This document shows positions 1 to 8,354 of a DNA stretch of 29,382 nucleotides, one piece after another. The stretch comes from Aureococcus anophagefferens (taxonomy: Eukaryota > Sar > Pelagophyceae > Pelagomonadales > Pelagomonadaceae): positions 848,363 to 877,744 of the forward strand of contig NW_008705577.1 of NCBI RefSeq assembly GCF_000186865.1, given 5' to 3'. The notes beneath the pieces are model-generated. The model made no database searches. It had not been told where the DNA came from and saw only the letters and a list, made by a program, of their open reading frames with translations. Each line of letters opens with the position of its first letter. The stretch's first letter is position 1. The position numbers and the translations under genes are program-made.

Positions 1-106
1 AGGCGAGCGCCGGCGCCGCGACCGCCGCCGGCGCCGCGATGACGCCGCGCCGCGTCAGGCGCAGCGCCCGCGTCGATGCCGCGAGCAGCAGCGGCGCGAG
101 GCGCAT
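1..106 (-). CDS. Thylakoid-lumen protein paralogue, N-terminal fragment (runs off window)
   Basis: The minus strand from the ATG at 106 reads about 35 residues of a presequence almost identical to that of the gene at 333-953: MRLAPLLLAAS at the start, then LTRRGVIAAP and a hydrophobic stretch ending APALA. The coding frame is cut by the window edge exactly where the mature protein should begin. As in its neighbour, a short hydrophobic start (ER-type signal) is followed by twin arginines and a second hydrophobic segment, which suggests a bipartite signal for the lumen of a complex plastid. About 55 bases upstream of the start (roughly 138-196) also resemble the upstream bases of the neighbour (955-1010). 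This is therefore one copy of a head-to-tail tandem duplication. Whether the rest of the gene is intact cannot be seen. Confidence 0.7.
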   Translation of the reverse strand, partial: MRLAPLLLAASTRALRLTRRGVIAAPAAVAAPALA

Positions 107-332
107 GGGCGACTGCGCTGCGCGATGACGACGCAGCAGATCACTGTGGTGCGCGACGCTTGAGGGCGCAGATCGGGAGAGCACAGCACACGCTCAGGCT
201 CTCACCTCTTTTGCTGCTTCAACATCGAGGTCGAACCCCATGTTTCCCTATCTAAAGCCCCACTTATGGCTCCGCTAATCGAGCTTGGCCGAAAAACCTG
301 ACTTCTGGCCACACAGCGGGTTCTAGCAGGCC
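107..332. promoter_or_regulatory. Intergenic DNA between tandem lumen-protein genes
   Basis: This holds the presumed promoter and 5' UTR of the copy at 1-106 and the 3' flank of the copy at 333-953. The stretch around 145-175 (GCGCGACGCTTGA, then GCAGATCGGGAGAGCA) is shared with 965-1005 upstream of the second copy, so the duplication includes promoter-proximal sequence. Between the ATG and this block, copy 1 carries about 30 extra bases absent from copy 2. No further gene is seen. Confidence 0.4.
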
Positions 333-953
333 TTACTTGTAGCGCGGGTCCGCGATGCCCGGCAGCTCGACCTCGGCGAGGTAGTCGCCGAGCGCCGCGG
401 ACGCGGCGTCGTAGGCCTTGGCCGCGGCATCCGGGGCTTTCTTCTTCGCGGCTGCCCGGATGGGGTCGAGCGTCTTGGCCAGCGACGCGTAGGCCTTGAC
501 GGCCGGCGCGTTATCGGGCGGTTTCCCCGCCTTGGCGAAGCTCGCGGCCAAGAGGTAGCCGCAGCCGCCCTCGAGGACCTTCGGGTTGTTGTCGTTGGGG
601 TGGCCGACGAGGTCCGCGAGCGCCGCGTAGGTGCGCCCCGCGCCGTCGGGCTTGGACCGCGGCTGCGGCGTGAAGAAGAAGAAGAACGCGTCGCCGTCGA
701 GCTCGCCGGCCTTGATGGCCGCGCCGAGGTTCCTGAAGTCCCGGACGTCCGCGGCCACGCGCTCCTGGTAGCTCTTGCGCAGCTCGAGCTTCGACTGCGG
801 CGTGCGGCCCGCGTAGGCCGACGAGCCCTGGCCGTCGAAGGCGAGCGCCGGCGCCGCGACCGCCGCCGCGGCCGGCGCCGCGATGACGCTGCGCCGCGTC
901 GTCAGGCGCAGCGCCTGCGTCGTTGCCGCGAGCAACAGCACAGCGAGACGCAT
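333..953 (-). CDS. Thylakoid-lumen protein with twin-arginine bipartite presequence (PsbQ/Psb31-like candidate)
   Basis: 206 residues. Residues 1-16 are a hydrophobic ER-type signal (MRLAVLLLAATTQALR). RLTTRRSVIAAP and an Ala-rich hydrophobic run to ALA at about 38 look like a twin-arginine thylakoid transfer signal with cleavage before FDGQGSSAYAG. The mature part, about 168 residues, is mostly helical. It has conserved-looking blocks YQERVAADVRDFRNLGAAI, GRTYAALADLVGHP and GKPPDNAPAVKAYASL, and ends DYLAEVELPGI. My impression is that it belongs to the small extrinsic lumen proteins of heterokont plastids, which are four-helix PsbQ/Psb31-like proteins at photosystem II. That assignment is from memory of family style and is tentative; lumen targeting is firmer. 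A Phe5 run at about residues 90-94 is unusual. A tandem copy starts at 106 on the same strand. Confidence 0.75.
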   Translation of the reverse strand: MRLAVLLLAATTQALRLTTRRSVIAAPAAAAVAAPALAFDGQGSSAYAGRTPQSKLELRKSYQERVAADVRDFRNLGAAIKAGELDGDAFFFFFTPQPRSKPDGAGRTYAALADLVGHPNDNNPKVLEGGCGYLLAASFAKAGKPPDNAPAVKAYASLAKTLDPIRAAAKKKAPDAAAKAYDAASAALGDYLAEVELPGIADPRYK

Positions 954-1091
954 GATTTCACTGTGATGCGCGACGCTTGACGACGCGCAGATCGGGAGAG
1001 CAGCACGCTCTCGATGCCTCGATATGATTTTTTCAAAAAAAAAACATTGAACCGATGGTGCCCCCTACAAAAGCCCCTTCGAAGTTCGAAC
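954..1091. promoter_or_regulatory. Short intergenic region with A/T-rich tract
   Basis: 138 bases between the start of the lumen protein and the stop of the F-box/E2-like gene. The first 55 bases match the upstream region of the tandem paralogue. A locally A/T-rich stretch (1024-1053, T6 then A10) stands out against the GC-rich background. No gene is seen. Confidence 0.35.
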
Positions 1092-2135
1092 TTAGCTGAC
1101 ATATCTATCTGGTGGCCACTGGGCGTGGACGACGGCCGGATAGATCGCGTGGCTGAGCGGCCGCGCGGGGTCTAGGTCAAGCACGCGTCGGTGGCGTCCT
1201 TCAAAGCGCTCAAGCCAGTTGTATGGCCGAGGCCCTGGGGGGAACTCATGAAGCATAAAATCTTCCTCTTGATCGAAGACGACGTGTGGCACAGCAAGAT
1301 GGCCGAATGGCTCATTCGAACGAAATACCGCGCGGCCAGAATCACGGAGCTTGACAGCGTAGGCGAGACTGATTGCGAGTCGATCTTGGGTAGAGACCAA
1401 GAATTGCCAAGCAGCAGTTTGACTAGGACTGTTTAGATTCGCATGGAGGAGAAGGTGCTGCAGATTCAGCATAAGGTCTCGACACCGGAAACGAGGATCA
1501 AAGCACTCCTCATTGTTCAAGAGAGCCGAAGAGACCGTGCCGCTTGGAAACACGTTCGGGTGGAAGATGGAAGGATGGAATTGGATTTTTGGCGGTTCGA
1601 AAGGGAATGCGTTGAAGGTCCACTTCGTATCGTATTCTGCGTTGTGAAGGAAGGTCCCCTGGGGACCTGGGACAACGACCTTCCACTGGCCGATGGAGCC
1701 GTCTAATTCGACTTCGAAGCCCGGAATCGGATACAGCTTCCAGGCCAAATATTCCATCTGCACCCGCGCGACGCTTGCCCGCTTGCAAAGCGACTGACAT
1801 GCCATCTCTTGCCAGGTGCTAGTCCACTCGACTTTGCGCACGGTAGTGTGAGCGGCGTTGTCCCATTTACCGATTGTAAACCCGATTCGAACGCACTCCG
1901 CGTTCGCCGCGAGGAACAGCCGATCTGCGTACTCCACCAGGACGGGCGCGTGCGCGTGCCAGATCGCGTCCGTTCGCGCGCTCGGATCCTTGCCGAGCGC
2001 GCCGATGAGGTCCGCCACACTCCTGGTGTCCAGGAAGGCGGCGACGAGGGGAGACAACGTGTGCGCGTCGCGGGCCAGGCTCGGACGCGTCCCCGCGTCG
2101 GTGACGGCTCCGCGCCCGCGCCGAGTCTGCACCAT
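1092..2135 (-). CDS. F-box-like / UBC9-like E2-variant protein lacking the catalytic cysteine
   Basis: 347 residues from the first true ATG at 2135; the frame upstream opens only with GTG. Residues about 26-63 (LSPLVAAFLDTRSVADLIGA then IWHAHAP) look like a divergent F-box. Residues about 120-265 form a ubiquitin-conjugating fold: WKVVVPGPQGTF, then FPFEPPKIQFHPSIFHPNVF, then LLLHANLNSPSQTAAW. The HPN motif and PSGTV are preserved as in UBC9, but the next residue, catalytic Cys in UBC9 (PSGTVC), is Ser202 (PSGTVS). This implies an E2 variant that cannot form the usual thioester, perhaps a scaffold as in UEV proteins. A C-terminal extension of about 70 residues, rich in Trp, Pro and aromatics, is not recognised. 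It is a single exon with less extreme GC than its neighbours. The E2 fold is confident; the F-box assignment is tentative. Confidence 0.82.
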   Translation of the reverse strand: MVQTRRGRGAVTDAGTRPSLARDAHTLSPLVAAFLDTRSVADLIGALGKDPSARTDAIWHAHAPVLVEYADRLFLAANAECVRIGFTIGKWDNAAHTTVRKVEWTSTWQEMACQSLCKRASVARVQMEYLAWKLYPIPGFEVELDGSIGQWKVVVPGPQGTFLHNAEYDTKWTFNAFPFEPPKIQFHPSIFHPNVFPSGTVSSALLNNEECFDPRFRCRDLMLNLQHLLLHANLNSPSQTAAWQFLVSTQDRLAISLAYAVKLRDSGRAVFRSNEPFGHLAVPHVVFDQEEDFMLHEFPPGPRPYNWLERFEGRHRRVLDLDPARPLSHAIYPAVVHAQWPPDRYVS

Positions 2136-2364
2136 GTCGCGCGCAGCGCGTTTGCAGCGGTTCAAAGCGGCGCGCGCGCGAGACCTGCCCACACCCTCGG
2201 ATTTGCAAAAGTGCACTGTGGTAAGTTGCACCACTGTTGAAGGAGGTGTTGAAGGAGGGATGGGATCCGGACAGGGGCCCGGGGGCGGAGGAGAGTCCGA
2301 GATAGTGGCGCAAGTCGCCCACGGTATCGAAAGACGGCGCCCTCTTACCAGCCCTTTCGCCGCC

Positions 2365-4813
2365 TCAGATGACGGAGAAGACCTTCTTGAGCTTGATGAC
2401 GAGGCGCCAGTCGTCGTCGGTCATGTCGTCCTTGAAGTACTTCTTGAGCGCGTCGATGGACGCGCGGTTGAGCTTGGAGAAGAGGTCGTGCTTGTCGTCG
2501 AACTGGCGGCCGTAGGTCATCGTCGGGTTCGACGCGTTGACGATGCGGATCGCGCACTCCGTGCCCTTGCGCGCGGTCGTCACGTCCTTCGAGTTGATCT
2601 CGATGCTCTGCACGACGCCGATGTCGAGGAAGCCGAGGTGGGGGATGCAGAGGGGCGTGCCCACCTTGAGGATGCCGTCGGTGACCGTGCCGCCGACGAT
2701 GATGGGGTCCTTCTGGTTGAAGACGTGGCGCGGCGAGATCTTGAACGTCGAGGGGAAGACGGCGACGTTCCGCGCGTCGTCGCGCCGCTGTTCCATGATG
2801 GCGTCGAGGTGCGTCGTGAAGTGGGTCTCGAGGTGGTAGATGATCTCCGCCGTGAAGATTTTCACGCCGTTCTTGTCCGCGTAGGTTTGCGCGTCCGGGT
2901 CCACGGGCACGTCGAAGCCGAGGATGCACGCGAATTCGTCGTGGCCTTTTTGGGCCATGATCGCCGCCCGGATGACGTCCTTCTTGTGGATGGGCCCCAC
3001 GGTGGCGGAGAAGACGGGGATGGGCGGCCGCTCCTTGCCCTGGCGGTCCTTGCCCGGGTTCCGGAGGAACTCGAGCAGCGCCTCTAAAGCTCCGAGCGTC
3101 GACGCCTGCACGGTGACGCCCTTGGCCTCCGTGGCCAGCGTGTCCACGAGGCCGGAAACGTCCTTCATGACCTCCTCCTTGATGTCCTCGACGTCGTCGT
3201 CGGCGTGCATGACCATTATCGACGTGCCGGGGATGACCTTGGTCAGCTCCGAGTCGCCCGTGATCTTGAGGCCGATCGCGCCCTCGAGCGCCTCGTGCTT
3301 GATGAGGTCGCTCTTGACGCGCGTCTCCCGCGACGGCGGCGGCGTGAGCAGGGACCGCGCCTGGGTCACGATGGCGCCGTCCTGCGTGCAGAGCACCATC
3401 GTGTCGCCCTGGTGGAGGCACCCGTTCACCAAGATGACGTCGAGCGTCGCGCCGAGACCCTCGACGACCTTCACCTCGAGCACCGTGCACTGCAGGTTGT
3501 AGGAGAAGGCGAGGTGCGACGCCAAACGCTGCTGCGTCAGCGACAGCACGGTGCGCAGCAGGTCGGGCACGCCCTCGCCCGTGATCGCCGACGTCGGCAC
3601 GACCGACACCGTCGCCGCGGGGTCGTCGTTCTCCCAGTAGAGCGCCACGTTCAGGCCCTGCTCGTTGAGCTCCGTGCAGCACTTCTGCTTCTTGGACTCG
3701 AACTCGGCCAGCGTGTTCGCCGCCTGCTGTTTGAGCGTCTCGCGGATCGACGCGCCGTCGACGGCCTTCCAGTCGTAGCACCGGTCGACCTTGTTCAGCG
3801 CGACGACAAAGGGCGTGCGCTTGCGCTTCAGCAGGGAGATGGACTCCAGGGTCTGGGGCTCGAGGCCGTGCATCAAATCCACGACGAGGATGGCCATGTC
3901 GCAGAGCGACGAGCCGCGCGACCGCAGGTTCGAAAACGACTCGTGGCCCGGCGTGTCGATAACCAGTAAACCCGGCAGCTTCAGCTGGGGCTCGCCGCCG
4001 ACGCCCATGATGGCGTCGACGTAGCCCAACTTGTCGAGCTTGGCGTTTTCGAGGAAGCGGCCCACGGGCGCGATCTTCTCCCGGAGCGTCTTGTTGTCGA
4101 AGAACGTCGCGCCTGCGTGCGAATCAAATCTTCAACCCGGCTTCAATGTGCGCGTCATCGAACGGTTTGGACCAGACTCTTCGGCTGTGCTTCGAGAGCT
4201 CGATGCGAGCCATCGATCCGTCCAAAAATCAGCCGAATCGACTTCGATGTGACCGAGCTAGAGAGGTTTGAAGTCTGGCTGGAATAACCCAAACCAGCGG
4301 TTGATGTCCACGCAGCGTCGCGCCGATCTGCTGCGTGATGCCCCCCGCCTCGCCGTCCTGGACGTTGGTCTGGCGGATGCGGTCCAGGAGCTTCGTCTTG
4401 CCCGTGTCGACGTGGCCCATGATGCAGCAGATGGGGCTCCGGAGGCGGTCGTTCGACCGGTCGGCCTCGCGCGCGGCCTCGCGCGCGAGGCGCTTCGCGC
4501 GGCACTCGCGCTTCTTGAGCTCGGCCTCGCGCGCGGCCTTGTCGGCCATCTCGGCGGCCTCGGCCTCGAGCGCGGCCTGCTTCTCCTCCTCGGCCTTCTT
4601 CTCCTCCTCGCGCTTCCGGAACGCCGCGCCCGCCTTCCGCAGCGCCTCGTCCTTGGCCTTCTGCTCGAGGTCCGCCTCGTCCTCCTCCTCCTCGTCGACG
4701 GCGCTCGACGCCGCGTTGAGCTTCTCCAGATTCGACGACAGGTCCGCGGCCTCCCAGTCGTCGCCGACGTCCCACGCGTCGTCGCCCGCGTCCTCCCAGT
4801 CGTCGACCTCCGC

Positions 4814-4852
<39 letters not shown>

Positions 4853-5536
4853 CGGCGCCGGCGGCGGCTTGACCTCCTTGGGCTTCTTCTTCTCGACCTT
4901 GGACGCGGCGCGGCCGCCGGAGGGGGGCAGCATGCCCGCGTCCTGCATCGACTTGAGGCGCCGCTCCGCGGCGAGGCGCGCCTCCTTCTGCTTCTTCGTC
5001 TCGTAGGTGCCGGCCTTCTTCGCCTCCTCGCGGGCCGCGGCCTTGCGCGCGAGCTTGGCCTCGCGCTTCTCTTTTTCTTCCTGCTCCTTGCGCGCCTCCG
5101 CCTCCTCGGCCTCGCGGATCGCGCGCTCCTGCTCCGCCTTCTCCGCCGCGAGCCGCTCCTCCTCCGCGCGCTGCTTCGCGAGGCGCTCGGCGATGGCCTT
5201 GCCGGCCTTGGACTGGGCCTTGGGCGCCTCCTTCTCCTCGTCGTCGCCGCCGCCGCCGCCCTTCTTCTTGCCCTTCTTCTTCTTCTTGTCGTCCTTCTTC
5301 TTCGCGGCCGACGCGCCCTCGCCCATGGAGCTCAGGAACGCGGCGGCGGCGTCCTGGCCCTCGCCGCCGCCGGGCTCGCCGGCCTCCGGCTCCGGATCCG
5401 GCGCCGGCGCCGGCTCCGCCGCAGGCGCCGCGGGCGCGGACTCGCCGCCGGCGGGCGCCTCGTTCAAAGCGTCCCAGTCGTCGTCGCCGCCGGCCGGCGC
5501 CGCGGCCTTCTTCGCGTTATTCTTCTTCTTCGGCAT
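2365..5536 (-). CDS. EIF5B: Eukaryotic translation initiation factor 5B (two exons, introner intron)
   Basis: GTPase that joins the ribosomal subunits at the end of initiation. Exon 1 is 5536-4324 and exon 2 is 4112-2365; joined they give 986 residues in frame. The N-terminal ~370 residues are charged and low-complexity: Lys-rich blocks, an EP-repeat, Glu/Lys/Ala coiled coil. The G domain has [12 protein letters not shown] (G1), [10 protein letters not shown] (switch I), DTPGHESF (G3), NKVDR (G4) and SAITGEG (G5). Domains II-IV follow with typical blocks such as [26 protein letters not shown] and a C-terminal [14 protein letters not shown]. The intron falls inside switch I. The seamless model uses a GC donor in the 8-bp repeat and restores [12 protein letters not shown] four bases into the element would instead insert four residues. 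Family identity is certain; only the donor choice is open. Confidence 0.97.
4113..4315 (-). mobile_element. Introner element 1 (intron of eIF5B), divergent copy
   Basis: 203 bp between perfect 8-bp direct repeats CGTCGCGC (4105-4112 and 4316-4323). The ends are inverted repeats, CTGCGTG at left and CACGCAG at right. The internal stretch around 4207-4275 (GTCCAAAAATCAGCCGAA and a later TTTGAAGT) matches the elements at 6441-6632 and 24618-24809, but the rest has drifted. On the gene strand the element ends in CACGCAG, giving the AG acceptor directly before the second repeat copy. The donor is either GC, the first two bases of the repeat GCGCGACG, or an internal GT. TSD, TIR and intron position together identify an introner rather than an ordinary spliceosomal intron. 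Confidence 0.88.
4818..4853. repeat. GGCTCG microsatellite coding for Glu-Pro repeats
   Basis: A hexamer repeat (GGCTCG) inside eIF5B exon 1 encodes the run of alternating Pro and Glu in the low-complexity N-terminus. It is likely to vary in length between strains. Confidence 0.7.
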
Positions 5537-5797
5537 CCTCTACCGCTTTTCGATGCGCATGCAGCGTACGTCGGGCCCCGTCGAACTCCACTGCGTCCGT
5601 CGTCGGCGCAGCTTTGCACTCAAGCGCTTGGCCGATCGCTGAACTCGTCGATTTTTTTTGAAGTGCATCAACCGGTGGTTGAACTGATATGACATGCTAC
5701 CGGCCGCCGTCTGCAACGGCGGGCCGGCTGAGCGTGCGTCTCAAAAGAAAGCAAAATTGCCGCGTCGTTACAGACGAAGAAAAATTCGCGCGCCGGC
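5537..5797. promoter_or_regulatory. Intergenic: eIF5B promoter and 3' end of hydroxylase-like gene
   Basis: 261 bases upstream of eIF5B and downstream of the next minus-strand gene. It contains a T-rich tract (5651-5659) followed by TCAACC-GGT-GGTTGA, a perfect 6-bp inverted repeat, and at 5700-5727 a strong GC hairpin (see next entry). No gene is seen. Confidence 0.4.
5700..5727. terminator. GC-rich hairpin downstream of hydroxylase-like gene
   Basis: CCGGCCGCCGT and ACGGCGGGCCGG form a stem of about 11 bp with one unpaired G and a 5-base loop. It lies about 70 bases past the stop of the minus-strand gene ending at 5798. It could sit in that gene's 3' UTR and affect 3' processing or termination. 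In such GC-rich DNA a chance hairpin is also possible. Confidence 0.3.
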
Positions 5798-7422
5798 TCA
5801 CGCGGCGCCCGGGTGCGGCACCTCGACGACGAGGAAGATCGCGTCCTCGTCGCCGTCGTGCCAGCGCTCGTGCTCGAAGGACGGGTCGTAGCCGACGACG
5901 GCGTCGGGCGCCAGGAGCGCGTCGGCGACGCGGAGCGCCGCGTGGGCGCCGCCGACGAGCGGCGCCTCGACGATCAAAGTCGCGTTCGTCGACGCGCAGC
6001 GCGTGGGCACGTGGCTCTTCGGCGGGACCTTGACGAGGCGGCAGTTGAGGCCCAGGGCCTTGGCGAGGGCCGCGGCGGCGGGGAGCGCCTCGGCGCCCGC
6101 GGCGAGGGGCACCGCGCCGCCCATCCACGATCCGTCGTCCTCGTCGCGCTCGGCCCAGGCCGCGGCGGCCCCGAGCGCCGTCGCCTCGGCCTTGAGCTGG
6201 TCCAACGCGGCCTCGACGGCCGCCGCGGCGTCGGCGACGGGGCCGGGCCCGCCGGGCCACCATTGCGGCTTCGCCTCGAGTTCCCGGTCGTAGGCGTCGC
6301 ACGGCCGCTGGGACCAGAGCGCCCAGGCGCCGCGCGCCACGGCGAGCTTGTGCAGCGCCACCTCGGACCAGCGGTCGCCGCCGGCGTCGTGCGTCGCCGC
6401 GAGCGCGTGGCCCCACTCGCGGTAGATCTTCCGCGTCCACCTGGGCAGGAAAAGGGTGATTCAAGTTCTCTTCAACATGAGTGTTCCGCGCGCGCGCGTT
6501 CCGGAAAAAGCATCCATGCTTCGAGACCGTTCCGAGAGATGATCGCTCGTCCAAAAATCAGCCGAAACGAGTGGAAAACGGCCGAGATCGGAGCCTTTGA
6601 AGTTGGGAATTTCGCTCTCTTTTCCTGCCCTGGCGTCCACGCGGCCGCCGCGGTCTCGAGCGCGGACCCCTTTGGCGCGTCGAAGAAGACGGGGCTGTAG
6701 GTCGCGCTCAGCGCCGCCTTGGCCAGGGCCTTGCAGGCCTCGAAGTGCTTGCCCTCGCGGTTGCACGCGAAGCCGATCTTGTAGCTCAGGAACAGCTCCG
6801 CCAAACGCTCGCCGCGCTCCCTGGGCATGTCCTTGGCCTTGAGGCAGGTCTCCACGGCCTCCAGCACCTCGTCGGCCTCGCGCTTCGCCCAGGCCGCGCT
6901 GCGGGCGCTGAGCGTGCCCTCCTTGAGGTACCAGCGCCGCGCGTCGCGCTCGCCCGGGATGCCGCCGCCGGCGCCGCCGTCGACGAGCTCGAGGGTCGCG
7001 AAGGCGTCGCAGGCCGCCTTGCCCCGGTCCGCGGCGCGCTTCTCCCGCTTCTTCGACGGCCGCGGCGCCGGGGCCGGCGGCGGCGCGGCCGCGGCCGCGG
7101 CCGGCGGCTCCGGCGGCGGCTCCGGCGCGGCCGCCGCCGGCGCGTTCGCGGGCGACTTGACGACGAGCTCGAGGGGACCCGAGCCCGGGAAGACGTCGCA
7201 GATGATGCGGTCCAGGGCCACGGCCGCGCCCTTGCGCTCGAGCCGGAGCGCCCCGGCGGCGACGGCCCAGCCGGGGTGCTTGGCGGCGTACTTCTTGTGG
7301 AACATGGTCGCGAGCTTGCCGCATTTGCTCCGCGTCGTCTTTTCGGGTAGCGACACCTTGAGCGACAAGTCGCCGCAGGGGTCGCCGAAGTAGTGCAGCG
7401 TGAGGGCGCGGGCGGCGGCCAT
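5798..7422 (-). CDS. Aspartyl/asparaginyl beta-hydroxylase-like protein with N-terminal helical region (two exons, introner intron)
   Basis: Exon 1 is 7422-6641 and exon 2 is 6440-5798. Removing the 200-nt introner intron joins AAA to WTRKIYREWGHALAA in frame, 474 residues in all. The start is the first ATG after an in-frame stop; more 5' exon is possible. Residues ~1-90 form a small alpha/beta-looking domain I do not recognise. Then come an Ala/Pro linker and an alpha-helical, TPR-like stretch up to ~260. The C-terminus resembles the Asp_Arg_Hydrox double-stranded beta-helix: HVPTRCASTNATLIVEAPL aligns with the HVWPHTGPTN...MHLGL region of the animal enzyme, and YDPSFEHERWHDGDEDAIF with its FDDSFEHEVW region. 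The second Fe-ligand His is kept (FEHERW), but the first (MHLGL) is Glu (VEAPL). The fold call is moderate and activity doubtful. Confidence 0.65.
6441..6632 (-). mobile_element. Introner element 2 (intron of hydroxylase-like gene)
   Basis: 192 bp flanked by perfect 8-bp repeats GCGTCCAC (6433-6440 and 6633-6640). The ends are inverted: CTGGGCAGGAAAAG at left, CTTTTCCTGCCCTG at right. On the gene strand the first repeat copy reads GTGGACGC and supplies the GT donor. The element ends CCTGCCCAG and supplies AG; the second GTGGACGC starts the next exon. Excision (6441-6640, 200 nt) restores the frame exactly. The sequence is nearly identical to element 3, which lies inverted about 18 kb away. 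The two A/T-rich ends and the GTCCAAAAATCAGCCGAAAC core stand out from the GC-rich exons. Confidence 0.93.
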
Positions 7423-7589
7423 CGCGTCCACCCAAGCCTCGGTAGGGGAGTTTGTGGAGATTTCCTCGGAGGCCTCCTCGGCGAGTGGGCATCGATCGGC
7501 TCAGCGCCCGCGCGTCCGGCTCGTCCGCGAGCCGCTCCACGTTCTCCGAGAAGAGGCTCGACGAGGGGACCTTGGTCTCGAGGTTGTTC

Positions 7590-7832
7590 ACTGCGACGAT
7601 TTTTATGACACGGCCCAGTGTTGCCCGGCCCGAGATGCTCCCGGCTCGCGGCGGCGGGGTCCGTCGGGGCGGACTCGGTGATGACGCGGAGTGTGGCCGG
7701 GTCAAGCTTCTCGCCCGCAAACGCCAGGAAGCGCCATGTTTGCACGACTCGTACGTTCTGCTTCACGTAGGCGAAGTACTCCGGCTTGCCCGCGTGGCCC
7801 CAGGCGCGCAGCGTAGGTGGCGTCGCAGCCAT
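7590..7832 (-). CDS. Possible small gene or 5' exon, unresolved
   Basis: From the ATG at 7832 the minus strand reads MAATPPTLRAWGHAGKPEYF and on through AYVKQNVRVVQTWRFLAFAG and LDPATLRVITES, about 60 protein-like residues. After about 7640 the coding look moves to another frame (KIVAVNNLETKVP then SSSLFSENVERLADEPDAR, about 7600-7490), then to a third frame leading toward the hydroxylase-like gene (LAEEASEEISTNSPTEAW). This may be the true N-terminal part of that gene with short introns or sequence indels, or a separate decayed gene. No splice model I tried fits. I do not recognise the family. Confidence 0.28.
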
Positions 7833-7843
7833 GGCTCACTGAG

Positions 7844-8265
7844 TCAGGTTACTAGTACGGCCTTCTCGCGCGCCGCCATGAGTTCGGCGCGGGCCTTGGC
7901 GTCGGCTTCCGCCTTCGCTTTCGCCGCGGCCGCGGCGGCCGGCCCGGGCCGAAACGCATTCGGGAGCGGCTGTGGGGCGCGCCGGGACCGACCGAGTTCG
8001 ACCGCCTCTGGCGCTCCGTCTGGGGTCGGCTCTCGACCCAGCTGACGGGTACCGTCTCCGACCCGTCGGCACTTTTCCCGCTGGAGATCGCTGTTGGCGA
8101 TCGCTATCGAGCGGCTCCTTGAGCGCGGAGAGTCGGACGGCCACGGTGAGTTGCTCCACCGAGCCGCTACCGTCCAGGCAGAGCTCGCGCACCTGTCGCT
8201 TGACGTCGAGCTGGCGCACGTCTTCGTTCACGGTCGCGAATGTCGAGACGATCTCGCCGAGCCTG
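7844..8265 (-). CDS. Hypothetical protein fragment, likely 3'-terminal exon with one frame change
   Basis: There is no ATG in frame. A good acceptor (GCCCCTCAG) lies just upstream near 8266-8275, so this looks like a terminal exon. It reads LGEIVSTFATVNEDVRQLDV, KRQVRELCLDGSGSVEQL and on to ALKEPLDSD. From about 8090 the protein-like frame shifts by one: DLQREKCRRVGDGTRQL, then an Ala/Lys/Glu-rich coiled-coil-like tail (KAKAEADAKARAELMAAREK) to a TGA at 7844. The stop is only 12 bases from the next ATG on the same strand. Upstream exons would have to lie opposite the selenoprotein gene. It could be a gene fragment or an indel-damaged gene. The function is unknown. Confidence 0.35.
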
Positions 8266-8354
8266 AGGGGCACGCGCGATCAGCCCCGCCGACCCCCGCC
8301 CAAGGCCCAGCGCGCTTCCACCTGGCCACACAAGGGGCTGCCTCCGAAATCGCA

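Noticed and set aside
4229..4323. C-terminal extension of the eIF5B first part ([13 protein letters not shown]…) as a truncated protein
   Set aside because: It is translation into the introner. The 8-bp repeat, matching downstream exon and conserved switch I show it is intron.
4268..5692. Long plus-strand Leu/Arg-rich frames opposite eIF5B
   Set aside because: Antisense shadow of GC-rich low-complexity coding sequence; eIF5B is unambiguous on minus.
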